Shown here in pieces: positions 1 to 5,915 of a stretch of DNA of 6,070 nt (its first letter is position 1; every line of letters starts with the position of its first letter). Made by a program: the position numbers and the translations under genes. Below the pieces are notes generated by a model that saw only the letters and a program-made list of their open reading frames with translations, was not told where the DNA came from and made no database searches. Origin of the DNA: JBEAOO01 sp041164825 (GTDB lineage Bacteria; Pseudomonadota; Gammaproteobacteria; Burkholderiales; Burkholderiaceae_C); NCBI GenBank assembly GCA_041164825.1, contig JBEAOO010000212.1:1-6070 (forward strand), written 5' to 3'.

Positions 1-73
1 GGCGGAGGACACGGAGCAAAGCGAATGCGGCGCAGCGCTCCGAGCGCCAGCCTCAGCATGAGGTGAGCCTCAG
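1..73 (-). repeat. Left copy of a 73-nt imperfect inverted repeat
   Basis: The reverse complement of this stretch aligns without gaps to 5698-5770, with 55 of 73 positions identical by my hand count. The outermost 40 bases (1-40 against 5731-5770) match at 36 of 40. The repeat may extend left of the window, because the match is still strong at base 1. It contains two competing small hairpins, since CCTCA (51-55) and CCTCA (68-72) can each pair with TGAGG (59-63). Reading frames 1 and 2 stay open to stops at 64-66 and 59-61, so it could overlap the end of an upstream gene. Its recurrence in non-coding sequence at the other end of the window makes a dispersed intergenic repeat more likely. The family is not identified. 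Confidence 0.7.
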
Positions 74-213
74 TGCAGCGAGCGGCACTCGCCGCCAGCT
101 GCGCGTTGGATGCCCGTGAACTCCAAGCCACCTGGCAAGCCAAGCCCTCGGCCATGGCTGCACCGCGGGCACGCCGCTTGCTGACAGGTCTGCACCATCC
201 ACCGGAGTGCCCC

Positions 214-1179
214 ATGTCGCTGTCTCGTCGCTTGTTGCTCTCAACCCTGGCCCTGGCCGGCGCTGCTGTCGTCGGCACAGCCCAGGCTGCTTACCCCGAG
301 AAGCCCATCCGCTTGGTGGTCACGTTTGCGGCCGGTGGCGCCAGCGACATCGTCGCGCGCACCATTGCGGAGCCGCTGGCCAAGGCCCTGGGCCAGCCGG
401 TGGTGGTGGAGAACAAACCCGGTGCGGGCGGCACCATCGGTGGGCTGGACGTCGTGCGCTCTGCGCCCGATGGCTACACGCTGATGCTGTCCAACTCCAC
501 GCCCACGTCCATCGGCCCCTACACCGTGCCCAAGCGGCCGTATGACCCGGTCACGCAGTTCACTCACGTGGCGATGTTGGGCGTGGCGCCGGTGTTGATC
601 ATGGCGAATCCCAAATCGGGCCCGGCCAGTTTGAAGGCCTTGCAGCAAGCCGCCGCCATGCCGGGCTACACCTTCGGCAGCGGCGGCCCCGGCTCCATTG
701 GCCACATCGTGGGCGAGATGGCCAAAGACGCGATGCGCGTGAACATGACCCATGTGCCCTACCGCGGCGGCGCGCCCATGACCACCGACCTGATCGCCGG
801 CACCATCCCGGTCGGCATCGACGTCATCACCGCCTTTGTGCCGATGGTGAAAAGCGGCCAGATCCGCGCGCTGGCCGTGACCACGCCGGCCCGCTCGCCG
901 CTGCTGCCCGAGGTGCCCAGCGTCGTCGAGTTGGGCTTCCCCCAATTGGTGGCCGAAAACTACTTCGGCGTGTCGGCCCCGGCCGGCTTGCCCAAAGACA
1001 TCACCGACCGCCTGGCGCGTGCGCTGAGCGAGATTGAGGCCGACCCGGTGATCCTGAAACGCTTCGCTGAGCTCGGCATCACCCCGGCCAAGCTCAGCCC
1101 GCCGGCTTTCACGGCCTATGTGGCCAAGCAGGTGGCCGATTGGGCGCCGGCCATCAAGGCGGCCGATCTGGCGAACTGA
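214..1179 (+). CDS. Bug/TctC-family periplasmic substrate-binding protein
   Basis: This 321-residue protein is the usual length for the tripartite tricarboxylate transporter substrate-binding (TctC, or Bug) family. These proteins are secreted, bind small, mostly carboxylate, ligands in the periplasm and may deliver them to a TctAB permease. Residues 1-26 form a signal peptide: SRRLLLS, then a hydrophobic Ala/Leu core and an AQA-like cleavage site. The twin arginine at 5-6 leaves Tat export possible. The mature protein opens with YPEKPIRLVVTFAAGGASD (27-45), the family hallmark, followed by the conserved VVVENKPGAGG block (63-73), the PDGYTL block (85-90), a Gly/Ser-rich ligand loop near 155-164 and VPYRGG (181-186). 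I chose the ATG at 214 because the signal peptide begins there and GGAG lies at 204-207, six bases upstream. The frame is open back to a GTG at 73, but those residues look non-coding. No TctA or TctB gene is visible. The terminator just downstream separates it from the urate genes. The ligand cannot be assigned. Confidence 0.93.
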   Translation: MSLSRRLLLSTLALAGAAVVGTAQAAYPEKPIRLVVTFAAGGASDIVARTIAEPLAKALGQPVVVENKPGAGGTIGGLDVVRSAPDGYTLMLSNSTPTSIGPYTVPKRPYDPVTQFTHVAMLGVAPVLIMANPKSGPASLKALQQAAAMPGYTFGSGGPGSIGHIVGEMAKDAMRVNMTHVPYRGGAPMTTDLIAGTIPVGIDVITAFVPMVKSGQIRALAVTTPARSPLLPEVPSVVELGFPQLVAENYFGVSAPAGLPKDITDRLARALSEIEADPVILKRFAELGITPAKLSPPAFTAYVAKQVADWAPAIKAADLAN

Positions 1180-1190
1180 GGTTCGAACTG

Positions 1191-1219
1191 AACCCGAGCG
1201 GCGCAAGCGCGGGTTTTTT
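1191..1219 (+). terminator. Rho-independent terminator of the binding-protein gene
   Basis: The stem AACCC (1191-1195) pairs with GGGTT (1211-1215), with a further short GC-rich helix inside (GCG around 1201 with CGC around 1208). A run of six T residues (1214-1219) follows directly. It starts 12 bases after the stop codon at 1177-1179. This is the only classical stem plus T-tract seen in the window, and it makes read-through from the binding-protein gene into puuD unlikely. Confidence 0.85.
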
Positions 1220-1239
1220 CGGTGCCATTGCGCACTGTT

Positions 1240-1249
1240 TTGTATACAC
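1240..1249. promoter_or_regulatory. Palindrome TGTATACA, candidate GntR-type operator and promoter region
   Basis: A perfect 8-base palindrome, TGTATACA (1241-1248), sits in an AT-rich patch (about 1236-1252) that stands out from the GC-rich surroundings. It fits the GTM-KAC core described for GntR-family operators (GTA-TAC). The same bases include TATACA (1243-1248), a weak -10-like hexamer, but no convincing -35 element lies 16-18 bases upstream. A start of transcription shortly after this site would place the stem-loop at 1297-1355 in the leader of the puuD transcript. The identity of any regulator is inference, and no regulator gene is recognised in the window. Confidence 0.4.
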
Positions 1250-1296
1250 TTTGCACCACGTCGCCGCGGCGCCCTGCGGAGCTGGCACCCAGCCCC

Positions 1297-1355
1297 CTCA
1301 GGTCGCGACGTTCACGCCTCACAGAGCCCGCTGTGGTGAGGACCGATCTCCTGAG
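1297..1355 (+). promoter_or_regulatory. Candidate xanthine/uric acid riboswitch (NMT1-like) in the puuD leader
   Basis: The stretch folds as a rod. The outer stem is CTCAGG (1297-1302) with CCTGAG (1350-1355). A large asymmetric internal loop follows (1303-1316 on the left, ACCGATCT 1342-1349 on the right). The inner stem is CCTCACAG (1317-1324) with the segment 1331-1341; it has eight pairs, a three-base bulge that can slide because GTG is repeated (1333-1338), and a six-base loop AGCCCG (1325-1330). The NMT1 class binds xanthine and uric acid and is described as a rod of three stems with two junctions, the ligand sitting in the junction above P1. Position, size and the downstream urate oxidase gene fit that class. 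I have not been able to check the conserved junction bases against the family model, so the class assignment is inference and the fold is what the sequence shows. Confidence 0.5.
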
Positions 1356-1359
1356 TTGT

Positions 1360-1420
1360 CGGGCCACGTTGCCCGCATGCAGCTCGGGCAGTCGGCTTGT
1401 CCGTGACGCGTTGATGAGGC
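1360..1420 (+). promoter_or_regulatory. Alternative hairpins and puuD ribosome binding site (possible expression platform)
   Basis: GCCCG (1371-1375) can pair either with CGGGC upstream (1360-1364, six-base loop) or, as TGCCCG, with CGGGCA downstream (1385-1390, nine-base loop). The two hairpins exclude each other. The ribosome binding site GAGG (1416-1419) lies five bases before the ATG at 1425. The overlapping TGAGGC (1415-1420) is exactly complementary to GCCTCA (1316-1321), which forms the left side of the inner aptamer stem. No T-tract lies between 1355 and 1425, so control of translation is more plausible than termination. Complementarity of six bases can arise by chance. Confidence 0.35.
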
Positions 1421-1424
1421 CTTG

Positions 1425-2618
1425 ATGGAAACCTACCTGCTCGATTGGGCCAATCTGTTCTTGCGTTGGGCACACGTGATCGTGGCCATCGCCTGGATCG
1501 GCTCCTCGTTCTATTTCGTCTTCCTCGACAACAGCCTCACCCAGCCTGAGGCGCCCGACCTGAAGGCCAAGGGCGTCGACGGTGAACTCTGGGCCGTGCA
1601 CGGCGGCGGCTTCTACCACCCGCAAAAGTACATGGTGGCGCCCAAGAGCATCCCCGAGAACCTGCACTGGTTTTACTGGGAGAGCTACTCCACCTGGCTC
1701 ACCGGCTTTGCGCTGTTCACGGTGCTCTACCTCTACCAAGCCAGCACCTTCCTGATCGACAAGAACCTGCACGCCTGGACACCGGCGGCGGCCATTGCGG
1801 CGGCCTTGGGTTTCCTCGTCATCTTCTGGCTCGCCTACGACCGCATCTGCCGCACCTGGGGCCAGCGTGAGGGCGGCGACCGCGTGGTGGGCATCGGCGT
1901 GACGGTGCTGGTGGTGCTGGCGGCTTGGCTGGCGTGCCAGCTGTTTGCTGGCCGCGCGGCCTTCTTGCTGGTGGGCGCGATGATGGCCACGAGCATGAGC
2001 GCCAATGTGTTCTTCTGGATCATCCCGGGCCAGCGCACGGTGATTGGCCAGATGAAGGCCGGCCAGCCGGTTGACCCGGTGCACGGCCAGCGCGCCAAGC
2101 AGCGCAGCGTGCACAACACCTACTTCACGCTGCCGGTGCTGATCGCGATGCTCAGCAACCACTACGGCTTCCTGTACGGCGCGCCGGGCAACTGGCTGGT
2201 GCTGGTGGCGCTGATGCTGGCCGGTGCGCTGATCCGCCACAGCTTTGTGGCGCGCCACAAGGCGCTGGTGCAGGGCAAGGCGGTGCCCTGGGCTTACGCC
2301 TACGCGGGTGTGGCCGTGCTGCTGGCCTTGGTGGTGGTGCTGGCGCCCAAGTCGCAGCCGGCGGTGGTGGCCAAGCCGGTGTCGTTTGCCGAGGTGCAGC
2401 AGGTGGTGGCGCAGCGCTGCGTGCTCTGCCACAACGCCCAGGTCAACAACAAAAACATCCAGCTCCACACCCCCGAGTTGATTGGTCTGAACGCGCAAGC
2501 GCTCTACCAACAGGCGGTGGTGCTCAAGGCCATGCCGATGAACAACGCCACGCAGATCACCGACGCCGAGCGCGCGGTGCTGGGGCGCTGGTTCGAGGCG
2601 GGCGCGCCAACGAAATAA
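1425..2618 (+). CDS. puuD: Urate hydroxylase PuuD, membrane-bound with C-terminal cytochrome c domain
   Basis: This 397-residue protein fits PuuD, the integral-membrane urate oxidase of proteobacteria. It converts urate to 5-hydroxyisourate and, in this family, passes electrons to its own cytochrome c domain and on to the respiratory chain rather than making hydrogen peroxide like soluble uricase. The N-terminal part has the family opening (WAHVIVAIAWIGSSFYF, 15-31), roughly eight membrane segments (about 11-34, 92-111, 120-140, 154-175, 177-200, 232-250, 255-272, 287-307) and many conserved histidines (17, 59, 65, 81, 230, 246, 272, 278), some probably haem or active-site ligands. After about residue 315 comes a small cytochrome c domain with the haem motif CVLCH (332-336); Met370 or Met372 may be the distal ligand. 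I prefer the ATG at 1425 over the TTG just before it because GAGG lies five bases upstream. It is the first gene of a three-gene cluster and follows the candidate riboswitch. Confidence 0.93.
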   Translation: METYLLDWANLFLRWAHVIVAIAWIGSSFYFVFLDNSLTQPEAPDLKAKGVDGELWAVHGGGFYHPQKYMVAPKSIPENLHWFYWESYSTWLTGFALFTVLYLYQASTFLIDKNLHAWTPAAAIAAALGFLVIFWLAYDRICRTWGQREGGDRVVGIGVTVLVVLAAWLACQLFAGRAAFLLVGAMMATSMSANVFFWIIPGQRTVIGQMKAGQPVDPVHGQRAKQRSVHNTYFTLPVLIAMLSNHYGFLYGAPGNWLVLVALMLAGALIRHSFVARHKALVQGKAVPWAYAYAGVAVLLALVVVLAPKSQPAVVAKPVSFAEVQQVVAQRCVLCHNAQVNNKNIQLHTPELIGLNAQALYQQAVVLKAMPMNNATQITDAERAVLGRWFEAGAPTK

Positions 2619-2663
2619 GCGGCGCCTGCCCGCTCCGGATTCACGACGAAGACGACGTGGGCG

Positions 2664-2689
2664 CTGCGGCGGCCGGTGGCCTGCCGCGG
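2664..2689 (+). other. Strong hairpin between puuD and the permease gene
   Basis: GCGGCGGCC (2666-2674) pairs with GGCC-T-GCCGC (2678-2687), giving nine GC pairs around one bulged T and a three-base loop GGT. C2664-G2689 and a T-G wobble extend the stem. It lies in the 104-base gap between the puuD stop (2618) and the permease start (2723). No T-tract follows, so it is not a typical terminator. It could stabilise mRNA ends or tune the level of the downstream genes, which is inference. GC-rich DNA makes such stems fairly common by chance. Confidence 0.4.
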
Positions 2690-2722
2690 ATCGACCTGCG
2701 CGACAACCCAGGAGACGATGCC

Positions 2723-4201
2723 ATGACCTCGAGCACGACGACCACCGCTGTGGCGGTTCACCCGGTGGATGAGCGCCTGCCCACCGGCCGCCTGGCCGCA
2801 TTGGGCTTCCAGCATGTGCTGGTGATGTATGCCGGCGCCATCGCGGTGCCGCTCATCATCGGCCGCGCGCTCAAGCTCACGCCCGAGCAGGTGGCGCTGC
2901 TGATCTCGGCCGACCTGTTTTGCTGCGGCCTGGTCACGCTGATCCAGTCGCTGGGGGTGACGCAGTGGTTCGGCATCAAGCTGCCGGTGATGATGGGCGT
3001 GACCTTTGCGGCCGTGGGCCCGATGGTGGCCATGGCCGAGGCGGTGCCGGGGCTCGATGGGGCGCGCGCCATCTTCGGCTCCATCATCGTGGCGGGGCTG
3101 ATCGGCATCTTCATCGCTCCGATGGTGAGCCGGCTGCTGCGCTTTTTTCCGCCCGTGGTCACCGGCACCATCATCACCGTGATCGGTGTGAGCCTGATGC
3201 GCGTGGGCATCAGCTGGGCCATGGGCGGGCCGGCCTTTTTGGCCAAGATCCCCGACCCGGCGTTCACCGCCGCCGTGAAGGCCGCGCAAGCCGCCAGCGC
3301 CGTGCCGCCGGCCGGCCCGGCGCCCATGGTGATCAACCCCAACTACGCCGCGCTCGACAACATGGGGATCGCGGTGTTTGTGCTCGTGGCCATCATGCTG
3401 ATCGCCAAGTACGGCCGCGGCTTCATCGCCAACATCTCGGTGCTGCTGGGCATCGTCATCGGCGGGGTGGTGGCCGCACTCTTGGGCAAGATGAGTTTTG
3501 CCAAAGTGGCCAGCGCGCATTGGTTTGACGTGGTGCTGCCGTTCTCGTTTGGCATGCCCACGTTCGACCCGGTGCTGATTGCCACCATGGTGCTGGTGAT
3601 GATCGTCACCTTCATCGAATCGACCGGCATGTTCCTCGCGCTGGGCGACCTGACCGGCCGCCAAATCACGCCGCAAAGCCTCACTGCCGGTTTGCGCACC
3701 GATGGCTTGGGCACGGTGCTCGGCGGCATCTTCAACACCTTCCCGTACACCAGCTTCTCGCAGAACGTGGGCCTGGTGGGCGTGACGGGTGTGCGCAGCC
3801 GCTTCGTGTGCGTGGCCGGCGGCCTGATCCTGATCGTGCTCGGCCTGATCCCGAAGATGGCGGCGCTGGTCGAATCGCTGCCGCAGTACGTGCTGGGTGG
3901 CGCCGGCCTCGTGATGTTCGGTATGGTGGCGGCCACGGGCATCCGCATCCTCAGCGGCGTCGACTACAAGGGCAACAAGAACAACCTCTACGTGGTGGCC
4001 GTGTCGATCAGCGCCGGCATGATCCCGCTGGTGGCGCCGGCCTGGACGCAGCACATGGCGCACAGCCTGCACCCGCTGCTCGAATCCGGCATCTTGTTGA
4101 CCTCGGTGGCCGCGGTGCTGCTGAACCTGTTCTTCAACGGTGGGCAGGGCAGCGAGGCGGAGATGCGCGCCGCTGCGTTGCAAGCCGATGGCGCCCACTG
4201 A
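2723..4201 (+). CDS. uacT: NCS2-family urate permease (UacT-like)
   Basis: This 492-residue polytopic inner-membrane protein belongs to the nucleobase:cation symporter-2 family, which imports purine bases with protons. The family signature QNxGxxxxTG is at 347-356 (QNVGLVGVTG). As I recall the E. coli uric acid transporter UacT (YgfU), its functional residues are His37, Thr100, Thr259, Glu270, Met274, Asp298, Gln318, Asn319 and Ser426. Here His31, Thr94, Thr288, Glu299, Met303, Asp327, Gln347, Asn348 and Ser455 match in identity. Their spacing also matches, except for about 35 extra residues between Thr94 and Thr288. Thr94 and Met303 are the positions that in xanthine-specific XanQ are Asn and Asp, so urate is the best substrate guess. 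The extra residues probably sit in the Ala/Pro-rich polar loop at about 170-212. I chose the ATG at 2723 because GGAG is at 2711-2714; an in-frame GTG at 2657 has no such support. It is co-directional with puuD and sits 26 bases before the deaminase gene. Confidence 0.88.
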   Translation: MTSSTTTTAVAVHPVDERLPTGRLAALGFQHVLVMYAGAIAVPLIIGRALKLTPEQVALLISADLFCCGLVTLIQSLGVTQWFGIKLPVMMGVTFAAVGPMVAMAEAVPGLDGARAIFGSIIVAGLIGIFIAPMVSRLLRFFPPVVTGTIITVIGVSLMRVGISWAMGGPAFLAKIPDPAFTAAVKAAQAASAVPPAGPAPMVINPNYAALDNMGIAVFVLVAIMLIAKYGRGFIANISVLLGIVIGGVVAALLGKMSFAKVASAHWFDVVLPFSFGMPTFDPVLIATMVLVMIVTFIESTGMFLALGDLTGRQITPQSLTAGLRTDGLGTVLGGIFNTFPYTSFSQNVGLVGVTGVRSRFVCVAGGLILIVLGLIPKMAALVESLPQYVLGGAGLVMFGMVAATGIRILSGVDYKGNKNNLYVVAVSISAGMIPLVAPAWTQHMAHSLHPLLESGILLTSVAAVLLNLFFNGGQGSEAEMRAAALQADGAH

Positions 4202-4227
4202 CCTTGCCGTGAACCGCTGAGTTGCCC

Positions 4228-5604
4228 ATGCCCACCCTGCTGATCCACCACGCCCGTTTGCTCGTCACCATGGATGCGCAGCGGCGCGAAATCGCCGATG
4301 GCGCCGTGTTCGTGCGCGACAACGTGATCGAGGCCGTGGGGCCGAGCAACGAGCTGCCGGCCACGGCCGATGAGGTGATCGACGCACGCGGCCAGGTGGT
4401 GATCCCTGGCTTGGTGAACACCCACCACCACATGTACCAAACGCTGACGCGGGTGATCCGCCCGGCGCAGGACTGTGAGCTGTTCGAGTGGCTGCGCACG
4501 CTCTACCCCATTTGGGCCGGGCTCACGCCCGAGATGGCGCGCGTGTCCACGCAAACCGCGATGGCCGAACTGCTGCTCTCGGGCTGCACCACCAGCAGCG
4601 ACCACCTCTACATCTACCCCAACGGCGTGCGGCTGGACGACAGCATCGACGGTGCGGCCGAGATCGGCATGCGCTTCCATGCCGCGCGCGGCTCGATGAG
4701 CGTGGGCCAATCGCAAGGCGGGCTGCCGCCCGACCGCGTGGTGGAGAGCGAAGCCGCCATTTTGAAAGAGACCCAGCGCCTCATTGAGCGCTGGCACGAT
4801 CCGGCGCGCTACGCCATGCAGCGCGTGGTGGTGGCGCCGTGCTCGCCGTTTTCCGTCAGCCGCGAGCTGATGCGCGATGCGGCACTGCTCGCGCGCTCCT
4901 ATGGCGCCGGCCATGGCGTGTCCCTGCACACCCACCTGGCCGAGAACGACAACGACATCGCCTACACGCGCGAAAAGTTCAACTGCACGCCGGCCGAATA
5001 TGCCGAGCAGCTGGGCTGGGTGGGCCCCGATGTCTGGCACGCCCACTGCGTCAAGCTGGACGACGCTGGGGTGAAGCTGTTTGCCCAAACCGGCACTGGC
5101 GTGGCCCACTGCCCGGGCTCCAACATGCGCCTGGCCTCGGGCATCGCGCCCATCCGCGCCATGCGCGATGCGGGTGTGCCGGTGTCAATTGCGGTCGATG
5201 GTTCGGCCAGCAACGACAGCGGCCACATGCTGGGCGAAGCGCGATTGGCGCTGCTGCTGCAGCGCGTGGCCCACGGGCCGGTGAAGGGCCCCTCGGCGCT
5301 CACCGCGCGCGAGGTGCTGGAGATCGCCACACTGGGCGGCGCCCAGGTGCTGGGCCGCAACGACATCGGCGCCCTCGCGCCCGGCATGGCGGCCGACATC
5401 GTCTGCGTGCCGCTCGACGACATCGGCGTGGCCGGCGCGCTGCACGACCCGCTGGCCGCACTCTTCTTCTGCCACGTGCCGCGTGTGAAGCACAGCATCG
5501 TCAACGGCCGCGTGGTGGTGCGTGACGGGCAGCTCACCACGGTCGATCTGCCGCGGCTGATCGAGCATCACAACCAGCTGGCCGAGGCACTGGCCACGCC
5601 TTGA
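4228..5604 (+). CDS. Amidohydrolase, probable 8-oxoguanine deaminase
   Basis: This 458-residue protein is a cytoplasmic metal-dependent amidohydrolase of the chlorohydrolase/guanine deaminase branch. The best match is 8-oxoguanine deaminase (the Pseudomonas Pa0142 type), which converts 8-oxoguanine to urate and ammonia. The opening residues form a small beta-sandwich, with VIPGLVNTHHHMYQTLTR (58-75) leading into the barrel. Expected catalytic residues are present: His66 and His68 of the HxH metal motif, His236 and Glu239 in LHTHLAE, His273 in HAHC and Asp324 in AVDGSASND. CPGSNMRL (295-302) is another subgroup hallmark. Related family members act on hydroxyatrazine-type triazines or guanine, so the exact substrate is inferred partly from context: a urate-producing enzyme beside a urate permease and a urate oxidase. 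I prefer the ATG at 4228, six residues of spacing-like bases after a weak TGAG (4218-4221), over the in-frame TTG at 4222. The 26-base gap to the permease suggests co-transcription. No standard symbol is assigned. Confidence 0.85.
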   Translation: MPTLLIHHARLLVTMDAQRREIADGAVFVRDNVIEAVGPSNELPATADEVIDARGQVVIPGLVNTHHHMYQTLTRVIRPAQDCELFEWLRTLYPIWAGLTPEMARVSTQTAMAELLLSGCTTSSDHLYIYPNGVRLDDSIDGAAEIGMRFHAARGSMSVGQSQGGLPPDRVVESEAAILKETQRLIERWHDPARYAMQRVVVAPCSPFSVSRELMRDAALLARSYGAGHGVSLHTHLAENDNDIAYTREKFNCTPAEYAEQLGWVGPDVWHAHCVKLDDAGVKLFAQTGTGVAHCPGSNMRLASGIAPIRAMRDAGVPVSIAVDGSASNDSGHMLGEARLALLLQRVAHGPVKGPSALTAREVLEIATLGGAQVLGRNDIGALAPGMAADIVCVPLDDIGVAGALHDPLAALFFCHVPRVKHSIVNGRVVVRDGQLTTVDLPRLIEHHNQLAEALATP

Positions 5605-5648
5605 CGTCGTGCGCTGATGCGCTGAGATTCGCCTTGGGCCTCTCCCCA

Positions 5649-5676
5649 GCCTTTTGACGCCCTCTTGTTCAAAGGC
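5649..5676 (+). other. Hairpin 45 bases after the deaminase gene
   Basis: GCCTTT (5649-5654) pairs with AAAGGC (5671-5676), and two further pairs (GA with TC) form inside past one bulged T, leaving a loop of about 11 bases. It is the first notable stem after the stop codon at 5602-5604. It lacks a following T-run on either strand, so it is a weak terminator candidate at best. Confidence 0.3.
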
Positions 5677-5697
5677 GCGCAAAGTCCGTTTCCGGCT

Positions 5698-5770
5698 CTG
5701 AGGCGCACCGTGTTCCAGTGTCGGCGTGAGGAGTGCTGCGCCGCACCCGCTTTGCTCCGTGTCCACCGCC
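5698..5770 (+). repeat. Right copy of the 73-nt imperfect inverted repeat
   Basis: This is the partner, in opposite orientation, of 1-73. The most conserved part is a run of 15 identical bases, CGCTTTGCTCCGTGT plus two further C residues (5748-5764), and the left edge CTGAGGC (5698-5704) is also shared. The middle (about 5710-5727) is poorly conserved. Such a pattern, with conserved ends and a variable centre, is typical of dispersed palindromic repeats in bacterial intergenic DNA. The name of the family is not known to me. Confidence 0.7.
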
Positions 5771-5814
5771 GTCCTGCGGCCGGCTCCTCCTTGACCTGCG
5801 CAAAGCGAATGCGG
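5741..5814. repeat. Hairpin formed by the repeat core and a second inverted core
   Basis: CCGCACCCGCTTTGC (5741-5755) can pair with GCAAAGCGAATGCGG (5800-5814), 13 of 15 positions matching with a central two-base mismatch. The loop (5756-5799) is about 44 bases. The right arm is identical over 15 bases to positions 16-30 of the window, in the same orientation. The core is therefore present three times in the window, twice in one orientation and once in the other. Confidence 0.6.
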
Positions 5815-5890
5815 CCCATCGCCGCCCTCGCACCGATCGTCAAACGATAAGCGGTCTCGGGCGACGGGTGGCAAGCCACCGAGAATGGCC

Positions 5891-5915
5891 CCTGCCGCCT
5901 GCCGCCTGCCGCCTG
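5891..5915. repeat. Short tandem repeat, 3.6 copies of CCTGCCG
   Basis: Three exact copies of CCTGCCG (5891-5897, 5898-5904, 5905-5911) are followed by a partial CCTG (5912-5915). It is non-coding and lies about 50 bases beyond the stop codon of the minus-strand gene. The copy number of such 7-base units can vary between strains. Confidence 0.75.

Noticed and set aside
73..213. Upstream extension of the binding-protein gene to a GTG at 73
   Set aside because: It would put 47 low-complexity residues in front of a proper signal peptide, and the ATG at 214 has a well-spaced GGAG.
1118..1425. Short plus-strand open frames in the puuD leader
   Set aside because: They cross the end of the binding-protein gene, the terminator and the stem-loop region, and overlap each other in different frames. 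A leader peptide cannot be excluded but has no support.
2657..2722. Upstream extension of the permease to a GTG at 2657
   Set aside because: The extra residues pass through the intergenic hairpin and have no family support. GGAG at 2711-2714 points to the ATG at 2723.
2619..2722. Second riboswitch in front of the permease
   Set aside because: The junction strand seen at 1342-1349 and the paired stems of the puuD leader are not repeated here. Only a simple GC-rich hairpin is present.
1116..5109. Very long open frames on the minus strand opposite the puuD, permease and deaminase genes
   Set aside because: Their products are rich in His, Arg, Gln and Gly with no domain or membrane pattern. They mirror the codon bias of the plus-strand genes, as expected for antisense frames in high-GC DNA.
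5665..5850. Small plus-strand open frame of 61 codons after the deaminase gene
   Set aside because: It runs across the inverted repeat and hairpin, has an Arg/Cys-rich composition and no convincing ribosome binding site.
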